Assembly (NCBI RefSeq): GCF_008831285.2
Contig: NC_045140.1
Location: 23,640,131 to 23,704,130 of the forward strand
Length of the DNA stretch: 64,000 nt
Direction: 5' to 3'
From: Nymphaea colorata
Lineage: Eukaryota; Streptophyta; Magnoliopsida; Nymphaeales; Nymphaeaceae
Part shown: one piece after another, positions 25,030 to 37,200 of the stretch
Position numbering within the stretch: position 1 is the first letter of the stretch
Layout of the letters: the number at the start of each line of letters is the position of its first letter
Translations under genes and position numbers: made by a program
The notes under the pieces: generated by a model
What the model was told of the DNA's origin: nothing
Database searches by the model: none
The model's input: the letters and a program-made list of their open reading frames with translations, nothing else

Positions 25030-25673
25030 CACTGAATGGAAAATTATTTTACATCACTTCAGAGGCCTTGAATTATTGGAGGGAGGCGTTCTGGCCTATT
25101 CAATTGTCTTCCTAGCTATCAAACCCAGAGGTAAGGCTATTTGATTGTTTGTTTCTAGGCACTTCTTTAATAATTGAAGCACCAAATAATTGAGGTGAAG
25201 ACAGAAGGTACTTCCACAGTTCAAAGGCAAAGAAATGCATGAACCCTCTTTAATGTTTATGCACCAGTGGCTTTTTCCATTTTAGACAGTTTTGCATTTG
25301 TCTTCTTCATAAGTTTGCTGTCGCCTATAGGAAACCACCTGGCTCACTGGCAAGCTCATTGATGTAAAAACTCCAATTCGCTATCTGCTACGAGAAACTG
25401 CAAGCCTGCAACCTTGCTGCAAAAAGTGGAACAAAAAATCCGCGTACTTCATGTTATTATTGTACCGCTTCAGCTTGTATTGGTTGATGATACGCATCGC
25501 ATAGCCCGGTTGTCAAATGATATTCAATATGTTGGAAGAAAAATAAATATTTAAATTTTAACTGTTTTAATGTAGTTTTAAATTATTTTTTAAGTGAAGA
25601 ACAGAAAAGTATAATGATTTGATACACACTATAATGAATAAGAGACTAGAAGCATTGACAAAATCTGTTTAGG

Positions 25674-25910
25674 TGATCAAGAGGTTAACAAATCACTGTT
25701 TGTAAAGGAGGCCCAAAGGGCCTCGGCTCCCCATTCCTTCGCCTTCGGGGCCTTGGACTATGTTGACATCAATGACGGCAGCAGTGCATCTTAAAATGCA
25801 GAGATAAAGCGCCACAAGAATCAAACTACACCCCAGCCCGACCAGGTACACTATACCCATTGAGGCGGTGACAACAAAATATATGACAAAAACTCTGCCA
25901 TAACAGGACA
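25674..25910. repeat. Dispersed repeat, copy 1
   Basis: It starts GGTGATCAAGAGGTTAACAAAT and runs through GGCAGCAGTGCAT. A diverged copy in the same order lies at about 28706-28830. The superfamily is not identified; no termini or target duplications were recognised. Confidence 0.45.
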
Positions 25911-27498
25911 TGACTAATTTACAAGTTGCGGCAAACTAAAGTTTTCTTGCATTTCAGGACTTTTCTTAACAAGGTTTAAGAATTGACAGTAAGTCAAAAA
26001 AACCAAAGGGCAGAGTTCGGATTCCCTCACATGTTGATTTTAGCTTGGGATCTTCAAAATAAAATGGAAGCGCAGTCAAGTTCAATATATGGGAAGAAAA
26101 AATTAAAGCCATCTAATTATCATGTGCAGCCTATCAGAAAAATACAAAGAACATAAAACATATAAACGTATAATAGAAGCTGGCACAAAGAAATGTTTTT
26201 GTTACATGAAATGAAATACCATTCTGAAAAATCTAGATATGGATCTGCAAGTATGCCTCCCGTACTCGGAATCGACCGACTTAAATAAGGCCCAATCGGA
26301 GAACTTTTTTAGATCCAATTCGAGGTTTGGCTCACCGCTTATTAAACCATTGCTTCAATAATTGCACGTCTGAACAAAAAAATGTGTCCTTCCAAATTGA
26401 ACAGCAAAATAGACGTCAACAATTTTAAACCAACATCAACTCGTGAATAAACTCCTGGGCACCCTCTGGTGCTATAATACCGCCAATTGTTCTTCAGATG
26501 CAACTCGTTGAGTGACAAATGGCATCCAAGCACCGGGCCATGGGCCGGGGCCGAAATATCTTCTAGATAGACTCTACTTTTTATTGGAGGTCATCCAAAG
26601 CTTCTTGAATGAACGGTGGGGAAAGACTTTAGGTGCTTGTTTAAGTTCATACACAAAGTACAAAACTTTGTTAAGTCTTGATAAAGATGCAAAAAGTTTG
26701 TTTGTTTGGCAAGCAAAACTCCATTACACAAGCATAAAAGTGCAGACAAAAGCTTCACTAAAATGCAGACCGTTTCTCTTTGATCTTCCTTTCCAGTAAG
26801 TATTAACAACAAGAACACCTAGAAGCGGATACCAAGTGCCGCATCTGCGCTAACTTTGATAAGAGTTAGGTAACGTGAATCAATGGTAACATTTTGGGTT
26901 GCAGCTAGGCTTGAGTTTGTCCTGTGCCCATAATTGAGCCATGAAAAGCCTGCCAAGCGTCCGTCCAAATAAAGGAAGAGAGGATGCAGGTACTGCTCTG
27001 ACGAGTATCTGAAATATTTTTACTCTTCACCCTAGAAGACTGTCCAACTAAGTGGTTTCCCCGATACTTGGGAGGCTCTATCAGCACATGACCTTACTGT
27101 TACACAACAGGGAGAGTACTTGGCATTCGCTCTCTTGTTAAAGTTCTGGCTCTTGCCTGTATCAAACTGCTTTAGCCTAGACTGGTATTTTTAGTGTTTC
27201 ATCTGTTAATAGTAATACATTATTTGTTACTGTGGCATAAATCTGTCTCAAAAATAAGGCAAGATCAATGTGTTACTGTTATCAAATGACCGCTTGAAAT
27301 GTATTCCATGGTCCACAGTGTAAACAAACACTAGTTTTCACCACCCTGTAAACTACTGAGGATTTGATTGAGACCTTCAATATATGGCTAAAAAACCTCA
27401 TGAGCATAAACCATAAATGGTTTGTTGCTTTTAGTGCCATCCTTGAAAATTCCCTTTCTTAGCATTTGAGAAATGAAAATCAAACATACTTTTAGCTA

Positions 27499-27944
27499 GG
27501 GGCATTTGGTAAAGTAACAAAATAGACTTTTCCATTAATTTGTCCCAAAGAAGACAAATTAATGAAATAGTATGTTAGTGTTCTTATTGTCAAACACACC
27601 CTTAAGGGGTTGTTTGGTAATAGGGACACTAAGTAACTGTCCCATGAATCTGCCTCGAAAACACTAGTTTTAGTGTACCATATATCTACTCCAAACTTTG
27701 GAGCAAATTTAAGGGACATGCAGTAAGTGTTCCTACTATTAAATGATTCTTAAGGGAGTGTTTGACAACAGTAACATATTGTTAATGTTTCATGAATCTG
27801 CCCAAAAAATGAAGTAAATTATCTGTTAAAAAATAAAGTAAATTAGTGGAATACTTTTACAGTTATCCATGAAATTTTCATTTTTTTTAAGAAATGTTCA
27901 TGAAAGAGTAACAAAATATTACTGTTATCAAACAACACTAAGGG
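27499..27944. repeat. Tandem run of three palindromic MITE-like units
   Basis: Three units (about 27499-27601, 27606-27753, 27754-27944) each start with GGG and a TTTGG/TTTGA word and end with its inverted form (for example GTGTTTGACAACAGTAAC against TTACTGTTATCAAACAAC). The junctions read CTTAAGG. A related end occurs near 27270-27295. GGG...TTTGGT termini with a TAA-containing junction resemble PIF/Harbinger MITEs, but that assignment is inference. Confidence 0.6.
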
Positions 27945-28705
27945 ATATTCAGTAGTCATTTTTGGAATGACATGAACGTAACATCCTATTCTTGGCATTC
28001 CATAAATGTTGGCGAGCAGTTGTCTGTTCGTGTTCATGTGCACCGTCGAGACATGACCTACTTGTGCAGGTTCTGGGTTGAAAATGCAAGGAACATGCGT
28101 GTTCCATGTCCACTGGTTGCATTGGGCATAATCAGACATCCTCTTTTTTTTTCACGTAGGGATGCAAAAGGTCAGGATCTTGTATGGATGTGTACCTTGT
28201 CCTTTTAGTTATATCATATTCAAATCCATCAGACCCTCAATATGTATTACTTCATTTAATTACCTCTTTTTCAGATTTGTGAATTTGAAATATTAAAAAA
28301 ACAGAAAAGAAGAAAACTATGAATAACTAATACGTTAGTTCCATATAAAATATGGAATCTGCCGACTAAATATCTGCCCGCTAGGGGGCTTGAATTGATA
28401 GGTGAACAATTTGTAAACTTTTTTCCCTGAATCAAAGGGAAAACTCTGTCCTTAACTCAGGCGATTTTTTCTGATTTCTGTGTTTTTAAGTGAAGCCCTC
28501 GGTATCACGATTGGATCTGGCTTTATCACGTCGACAGAGACTGGACCCATAAAAGTAGCCAAGCCAGTCTCTCTATTGTAGTTTAACAATGGCTTCAACG
28601 ACCACAGAGAAAGTTTGTCGAACACATTTACAATTAACCAAGCTTGAGAAAGTGAACAATATACTAAATAATTCGTAAATATTTGCATCACCAATATATG
28701 TCTTA

Positions 28706-28830
28706 GGTGATCGAGAGATTAATAATCCATTATTTGAAAAAAAAAAAGCCCGAAAGCTTTCTTAATTCTTCAATATCTTGGGTTCTAAGTTGTGTCGCGT
28801 TAATGGTAGCAGCAGTACATTATTGAGTTA
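28706..28830. repeat. Dispersed repeat, copy 2
   Basis: Diverged relative of 25674-25910: GGTGATCGAGAGATTAATAAT, a poly-A tract, then GGTAGCAGCAGTACAT in the same order and orientation. Confidence 0.45.
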
Positions 28831-29535
28831 CTGCCCAGACTTAAAATTACAATGCTGGCAGTTTTTAAACAGAAATGTCCCATCTGTTGTCAATATGCGT
28901 GTGGCAAGATGACGACATTTTTTCTCAGAAATTTTTTCTGGTCCATGCAAACTGTCCAGACCCCGGGCCCCCGGCACAGCAAAATACATTGAAAATCGGA
29001 TGCTCAGCAGCTCAAGCCCTTTGTAGAGCCCATAGCTGGTGCAGTAAAAAGTTGAAAAGGAAAAGCCACCTGCCGATATCAGATTTTCCCCATTTAATTC
29101 TCCAGCCTGACAAGCTTGGACTCTCCATGCCTTGCAAGACGCCGTGTCGTTATATTGATGGCATGATGACGATGAGCTAATCGATGCATTTTTGTTCCTG
29201 TGAGGATATCCCTCTCTGTCGCGGAGATGGAGTTTTTACAACGTTTGACAATGTTCGTATTGCATTTCCTTCTTCTTTTTCCTTTTTTACTGTCACCCAC
29301 CTGCAGTTACCTCTTGATTGGCCAGTAAAAAACCTTCGCCCACAGTCAGCCATTAAAGAAGATGCAGGCTCACAAACTTTCAACCTTTCTATATCCCAAG
29401 GTTCTTTACTTCATCCTCCCCACATACACGAATACGACCATTTATATATCCATCCTTACCCGATATGAGTTCCCCAAACATCCCTGAATCCCGGGATAGG
29501 AAAAAGTTCGGCAGGTATCCCTCATTTACTGAAAC

Positions 29536-29536
<1 letters not shown>

Positions 29537-29597
<61 letters not shown>
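29537..29597. repeat. TA microsatellite
   Basis: About 60 bases of uninterrupted (TA)n in intergenic DNA. Confidence 0.95.
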
Positions 29598-29601
<4 letters not shown>

Positions 29602-30945
29602 CTAAATATTTATTTTCCTTGTGAAGCAGTAAATTCTCTAATAACTTGAAACCTCTGTGCGGACACTGATAAGTTGCTGGCTTGTCAAAGCGACAGAATG
29701 GTAATGGTAGGCTTGTCTTAAAAGCGCAAATAAGAAGAATTGCTTATAAATTGGAAGAGGAGTTATGTATCGGACAAGTGAATTCAGCACTCCACAATTT
29801 GTGATTTCTTCTAGTTGCGCCTCATGATAGAACAGATACTTCTCTAAATCTAATGACGCAAGTAGATTCAGTACAAAATTTTATTAAAAAGCTGCACGTT
29901 TGATTTTTATCTTTTGGAAACAAAAGTGTGGCTTTAATCCATTAAATTTTGATATATTGTGAGCTGTTGATTTCTAATGTCCCGAATCTTATATGCCAAA
30001 TCATGTGATTAAAAACTTGCTGTCTGTTAAAATAAACCGTATAGATCATGCCCATCAGTTTATATCGACAATCCAACCTTTCGACGAAATAGCTATGGGC
30101 CAATCAAACTGCGGCGCCCATTCAACGAAGAGTATTCCAGAGTCAAGCACATGCTCAGACTGTAAAACCACTACATTAGGCATCTCTATTTGAAAGAAAC
30201 ACATAGGAAATGATGATACTTTTCAGGATGCAAAAGATAATCCGAACTACCAAAAAGCGGAAAAAGATAAGCTAATACACAACCATATCTACCACATACA
30301 CTGCAGAAGGCAGTGACTTGAGGTGGAACCTGAACTGGATTTGGCATAATGGAACATTGGAAAATCTTATAAACCAGATCTTGCCCAAATGCGATCCTAG
30401 TGACTTTACAAAGCAAATCCTTTTACTGCTCTAGAGCAGATAATGTTAAGGGATGAGACAGCTCTTGGTTCATGCTTGTGAATAAACATGTCATCAGTTT
30501 CCTGTAACCCACCGTTAACCGTGATTGCCTGGAGAACCAAAACTTGGGTTGAAGCAAAAAGGAGGAAATAAAACAAAAGGGTTCAATCTCTGCACTATAA
30601 GAAAGTACAACTAGCTTTTCTTTGTTTGGTTTGAAAAAGATCCTCAGATGGAGTGAGAACAATTGTTAAGAAAGCAACTTCTTTGTTTTAAAGCATTAGA
30701 AAGCAACCCCCTTTTTCTTCTCCATTAATGGGGCTTAAGAATTTAACACGTAAACTGTAGGAACCTCTGACCATTAAATCCCTGTAAGTCAGCTGACTTG
30801 GTTCAGAATTCACTACTCACTGCACGTGATGAACTGAGAAGAATTGCAAGGCAAAACGCTTGCTACGTGTCATCATCTCAACGGCTCCCCTCTGCCCTTT
30901 TGGTCATAAAGCATGCATTCGCTTATGGCTCCCTACTCTCTGCTC

Positions 30946-30968
30946 AGAGAGAGAGAGAGAGAGAGAGG
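30946..30968. repeat. GA microsatellite upstream of the CLU-family gene
   Basis: A GA run about 270 bp upstream of the CLU gene ATG is followed by CT-rich sequence (about 31000-31130) typical of a plant 5' leader. The promoter is presumably at or just upstream of it; no firm TATA box was assigned. Confidence 0.6.
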
Positions 30969-31233
30969 AGCCCTTAACCAAAACGAGAGGCCAAGGTTTC
31001 ACTCCCTCTTCTACTTGTAGCCACGCTCCTTATCCTATCTGAGACTCTTCTCTGAATCACTCTCTGTTGCTCGGTGCTTTCTTTCTCCCAGACCGACCCC
31101 CCTCCTCTTCCATCATCTCCCATTTCCTTCCCCACCAACAGAGATGCGGTGAACAAAGCTGCATCTAGAGGATCAATTCGGTGAGCGAGTTATTTGTGGC
31201 CAAGAGTCTATCTTATTCTGGTAGAGAGTTGCA

Positions 31234-34200
31234 ATGGCCCCAAAAGCCAGTCGTTCAAAGACTAATAAATCCAAGGGAGAAAAGAAGAAAAAGGAAGAGA
31301 AAGGTTAGTAGTCAAGAGCTCTAGAATCAGACTTGCAGCAGAAAATTTAGATTCATTATAAGGAGGAGAAAGGTTAAACCTCAGCAGCTTTAGAATTAGA
31401 CTCTTTTTGACAGATAATCTAGATACATGCTCAATATTCCTCAATCTTATGAGATACCAATCATTCTTTTCCTTTCGTTCTGATTATATTTAAGATTTTT
31501 TTGCTACACAGTGCTGCCTACTGTAATTGACATCGTTGTATGCACTCCATATGGCACACAGATAACACTCAAGGTAAGCAGACCCCAACTCCCATTGTTG
31601 ATTTCTTTGGGCCATTGATAAACCATCTTTCAAATTTAAGCGAACCAGTTTTTCTTACACTAAGAATGAATTCATTTTGGTGGTAACTGTAGGGTATCTC
31701 AACCGACAAGATCATCGATGTCCGGCGGCTCCTGGCCTCGCATGTGGATACTTGTCACCTCACAAACTACTCATTATCCCATGAGGTGAATTTATACTTC
31801 ACTCTTATTCTTAAACCCGCAGGAAAGGATTCACCGTTCTATTTCTGCAATTTGCTTCAGTTGGACTGTGTTTTCATATTGACACAACATAGTTTAATTT
31901 GATTATTGCAGGTCAGAGGAGGTAAACTGAAAGATTGTGTCGAAATCGTTTCCCTTAAGCCATGTATATTGACCATGGTTGAAGGTAAGGACCGGTTAGT
32001 TCATTAAGAGTTTCTTTGAAGGTGGCAATCCTCTATCTTGCTGTAAAAGCTAATGTTCCTTTTCCTTTAGCTGCTGCGAACAAACTGCATAACCTTAAAC
32101 CACAGCGGTAGGTAATTTCCAGACAATTCATTTCCTTCATAGTGTTGGTTGGCAGACCTACCAACTGTTAGTGAAGATACTCAAGAGGACCGCTACCATT
32201 TTTAAGGACTTGACTGATGTGATTGGCAACAGTTTTCTCTCTCTACGTGTTCACCATTGCTGTCTGCCATTTTCAGCGCTTCAAGTTCAACCAACAGCCT
32301 TTCTTTTCTCCCCTTTTCTGTCTGTTAGGGTATTGTTGGTACCCTTCTATTTGTTTGAGAGAATCTTTTCTTGGTTTATGTTTTTCTGTGTTATTTTTTG
32401 ACGTTTTGCTGCGCCTGTTTTCTTTAGCATTGAACCAACGGTGTAGAATTAGTCTTCCTGTATAGTAAGCCCTGCTGTATCGATGTCTGTGAAAAGATTG
32501 ATAAGATCTCTTATTCCACCAAGCAACCTACTTTTTCGTTTGAAATTGCATACATAATCAATATCTTTTGAAATTTTTGATACGTAGCAGAAAGCATTGT
32601 CCAGTGTTAAGAACATTGGGAAGGTAATTTGATTCTTGCATCCTTTAATGCCCTTAGGGTTTATTTGTTGTATTAATAATATGCTTAACGTAAATTACTC
32701 TCATAAATTGTTTCGAGAGCCATAGCTAGTTAGTGTTAGGGGCATGCAATGATTGTGTTTTTAGTTCGATTTTTGTGGATGCTATGTCTCTTCACTACAA
32801 ATGCGGCATAACCTGAATAATTTATTGCAAGGCTATCAAGTCCCAAAGTAACTCTAAACATAGGGCAGGAATAAGAAGTGGTTTCGCCTCTCACTTACCA
32901 CCAAATTACTCCCAAAAAAAGTTGTGTCACATGCACACTGTTAACGCGTACTTTAGATCAACAAAATCCAATGGAGTGTCTCGATTGGGTCTGATTTGAT
33001 ATGGGTAACATGATTTTCACCACTATTATACATATTAGAACTTCATGCACTCTTTCTATTATTTCTAAAAGTCAAAATGTCAAAAAAAAGCCAACTCTTT
33101 CCCTCTTATTTGGCCTGAGCTTAAGCCCAAAAGAAAATTTTCATTCACAATTTCACAGTGCTTTATGTTGTGCTATTTAAAATGTTGCCGTATGTTTATC
33201 TCTGCAGCGTAATCACAATATATCACAGTCTCTATGTACACATGTTTTTCCCTAACTACTAGTTTCTCGCACGACTTTAGAGCTGACCCACCACGCCCAA
33301 AAACATTTGAGGGCTGTCAGTGGGATTGCAAAATGCATTGAGGTTGAACTGCAAATATGGAGCAAAGATTGGTCCATACGTAAATATTTTCATTGCGTAC
33401 GCCCGAGAAGAAAATGACACGCAGAAATCACATGAACGAAGTTCCGATCAGTTCAGGGGCGCTGTCTTAGCAAGTGTCGCCATCCGTGGTCCTTAGTCAA
33501 GTTTTCCTCAAGATGAACGGTGGGGAGTTCACATAGCCTCATGATGTACGGCTGTGGGTGCTCTACGCGGTGTGATCGTAGGGGCAGACTGACCTTGTCC
33601 TCTCTCATTACGAAGCGTAACGGTCCAAACCAAATGACAAAATAAGTCCCTTGTGGGGATAGGTTTCATGGTTATTTTCATCCGTAAATTTGTCCAAAAT
33701 CAAAGGGTAGTATCTTGATTCGATCAACGGCGACGATGATGAGTTCTTGCAAACGCAGATAAGAAATGCCTAAAGTACCCTTACTCCTAACCTGCCCCCG
33801 GCTAAAGGGCCGCGAAAACAGTCGTTTGTTCATAATGGGGAAATCGTCATTTCGTCTTAACATCCTTCCCGCCAACTCTGTCGTCTCTAACCTCCGGACT
33901 GCGAAACCGACGAGCTCACATGTTTTGTGGTCTTTGGGTACGCAGAGGACTACACCGAGGAGAAGGCGGTGGCGCACGTGCGAAGGTTCCTCGACATCGT
34001 CGCTTGCACGACCGCGTTCGGGAAGAATGGAGAGAAGGGATCGGCCGGCAAGAAACAGGGATCGTCTTCTCCTCTTGCGACGTCGACGAACACCGAGGCC
34101 GCGGAGGGACCCGACGGGAAGAACAGCAGAGGCTCCACGCCGATCCATCCTCCTTCGAAGCTAGGCCAGTTTTACGATTTCTTTTCATTGTCGCACGTTC

Positions 34201-37200
34201 CTTCCCCGATCCAATGTGAGCAACTCTTCCCCTGTTCCTGACCGCCACTTATTGTTCTTTGGAAATTATGGATGGAATTAGGATTTCTTGTCGAACTTTG
34301 TGGGGTTTTCAGGGTTCGGAGAGAGGGATTATCTGAATTGAATGATAGATTTGTCTGGGTTCTTGAAAGAATTTATTCCCGAAGAGATCCCTGAAGCTCT
34401 TCGGAACATCAGGAAGCCCTTGGTATTTGGGGAATAATTTCAAAAACGTTTCGTTTCATATTTGCTTCATTGAATGAATCTTGAAAATCGGGGATTTGAG
34501 TGTTTCAATTTCTTTATTAGGGCGTGTTTTTGTTTCCAGCGAGCTCGATTTCGCAAGCTTTCCACTTTTCATGCTGAAATTTAAAGTTTTGTTCCGTTTC
34601 CTTTTGTGGCAGTTCTGAGGAAATCTAGCCACCAATTTGTTGAAGAGAAAGAGGAAGATGATCTTTTCCAAATAGATGTGAGTGTGTAAACCTTTAGGTT
34701 GTAGAATTTCTGTTTCGTTCATTGTTGATGTTAGTTGCCTTTAAATATTGAAGAATTTTAAATTCAAATAAAACAAATGCGGGCCATTTAAAAATGTTCC
34801 TGGTAAGTGGTAAGCAAGAAGATGTTTCTGTGCTGTCTTCAAAAGCATTTGTTCTTAACAATTTTGTTTTCTCTGTATTTGAGAAATTAAGGTTCTTCTT
34901 CTTCTCCATGCTGCATTTCTTGGTTTTTTTTTTCACATTAGGATCATAACAAAAATAACGTTCGACGTGCTGACATGCATATGCAGCCACTGAATCACTG
35001 GGCGTTAGGCAGTTGTTGTTTGTCATGTAAAATGCATCACAGGTTCCTTGGTCTAGCTAGGTATACTGCCTGACTGAATGTTGTCCTCCACGCCTATTAT
35101 TTTGTTTGAGTTATTCTTTTCAGCAACTTGCCTTTTAGATTTTCCTGTTCCGAGTGTAAGTATACACCATACATAGTGATAAGGATTCTTTATGTCCAGG
35201 TGAAATTGATCAATGGGAAGGTAGTGGCGGTGGTTGCCTCCTGCAAAGGCTTTCATACTACTGGGAAGCAAGTTTACTTATGTCATACACTTGTTGATCT
35301 ACTGCAACAACTTAGCAGTGCATTTGCTAATGTGAGTAACTGAAATTTTGAATTTATTTGGTTTATCTATAATAAGTGGCTGTCAAAATCTTGAAATCTT
35401 GATTTTTTGGCATTGTTTTTGCTCTTACAGGCCTATGAATCTCTCATGAAAGCCTTTACGGAGCACAATAAGGTGATTTTTCTGTAGCAAGTTTTTTTGG
35501 ATTAGGATGGACTGCAGCTTTAGATTGGCATCATATTATAGATTTCTCAGCAATAAATATGTATGTCAATTTTTCAGTTTGGGAATCTGCCATTTGGATT
35601 TCGTGCCAATACGTGGCTTGTGCCACCAATGGTTGTCGAATCCTTGAGTGGTTTCCCTGCTCTACCTGTAGAGGATGCAAACTGGAATGGTAATGGTGGT
35701 GGACAGGGAAGGAATGGTGAACATGATGAAAGAAAATGGGCTCAAGAATTTTCAGTTCTTGCACGAATGCCATGCAAAACGGAGGAAGAAAGGCAAATAC
35801 GAGATCGGAAGGCATTCCTTCTTCATAGTCTATTTGTGGACGTCTCAATCTTCAAAGCTATTGCTGCTATTCGCCGTCTAATGGATGGAAATAAACAACC
35901 GACCTCAATTGAAAATCCTATGGACTCCGAAGGCCATGAAGAAAATGTAGGAGACTTGAAGATGACAATAACAAGAGACACACCAGATGCAAGTATGAAG
36001 TTTGATGTGAAAATTGATGGCAGTCACACACTTGGATTATCAGCGGGTGAAGCTGCTGACAGGAACTTGCTCAAAGGAATCACAGTCGATGAGAATGTCA
36101 CTGTTCAGGTAAGTATGTGAATATACTTGATTTCCTTATTCAGGAAAGAAAAATCTGGCATTCTTTATGGATAGATTTAGTATTCAATCGCCATAGTTCT
36201 TCTGCAGGACACTGCTACTTTAGGTGCTGTCATTGTCAGACATTGTGGTTACACTGCAGTGGTGAAAGTTTCAGATCACATGAGCAACGATGATGGCCAT
36301 GCACCTCAAGATATCAATATTGATGACCAGCCAAATGGAGGGGCCAATGCTTTAAACATCAATAGGTAACCACGGGAATGACTCCTTGGTCAAATTCTTT
36401 TCTTCTATTTTTAGTTGTCCGTTCCTTGATATGTTGTTTAGCCTTCTCTCTCATGTTGGGACTTTTGTTCTGAACTTGACCTAAACCATAAAAGTTCTTT
36501 TCAGCCTAAGAGTACTGCTTCCGAAGTCACTTTGCACAGATTCTCCTGGAGGCATGCAGCGTCCTCATTCTGGTGATTCAGATGATCTACAGGATGCTAT
36601 GTCATTGGTCCTGTCTGTGCTTGGTGACAGCCTGAAGAAGCTGGAAAGTGAATCAGCAGAGGAAGTCAGGTTTATCCGATGGGAACTTGGATCATGCTGG
36701 TTGCAACATCTAAAGAACCAGGAGGCAGAAAGTAATGATTCAAATGTTGTTGTTAAAAGTAAAGAAGAACAAGTTGTGAAGGGTCTGGGAAAGCAATTTG
36801 GATTGCTGAAAAAGATAAAAAGGAAAGCAGATCATGGAATGACTAAATCTAATCAATTAGATGGTGTTGTCCACGATACTTCAGAAATCAATTCTATAGA
36901 AAGAACGGAAAATGGAGAAAGCAATAAGGAAACGTACCTCCAAAAAATCCTCCCTGGACCAGCCTTTCTGCGTCTGAAGGAATCTGGTACAGGACTCCAT
37001 GTGAAGGTATGGTAGTGGCATGTTTGGATGTATGAGGAAAGTTTCATCAATTTTCACTTGTTTGCTTTACGGTTGTCTTTTCTTTTAAATCACTAAGCTT
37101 ATTTTGGTCCTTGCAGTTGTAAGATCGGTGTCCTTGTTTATGATTATTCTTTATATGCTTATGTCTTTTATGAAGGTGTCCTCTATCACCTGGAACCTTT

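Larger units (their letters stand above)
21922..31233. other. Intergenic region, repeat-rich, no gene recognised
   Basis: The space between the divergent ISA2 and CLU-family genes holds microsatellites, palindromic repeats (about 22.5-23.1 kb), a run of MITE-like palindromes (about 27.5-27.9 kb) and diverged dispersed repeats (25.67 and 28.70 kb). The open reading frames here are short, lack family resemblance and mostly cross low-complexity DNA. The last few hundred bases hold the CLU gene promoter and leader. Confidence 0.6.

Noticed and set aside
24720-25115. 131-residue frame with long YI and ER repeats.
   Set aside because: It is a translation of the TA/GA microsatellite, not a gene.
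32071-32109. An exon-like stretch after an acceptor-like TTTTAG in the CLU gene (reads [13 protein letters not shown]).
   Set aside because: It would join in frame to exon 4 but reaches a TAG stop at once. Exon 4 joins directly and in phase to 33946, restoring the family's (V)EDYTEE-like sequence.
33678-34248. Long overlapping open frames on both strands around CLU exon 5.
   Set aside because: They are shadows of the GC-rich exon 33946-34215. Only the frame reading [23 protein letters not shown] matches the family and joins in phase.
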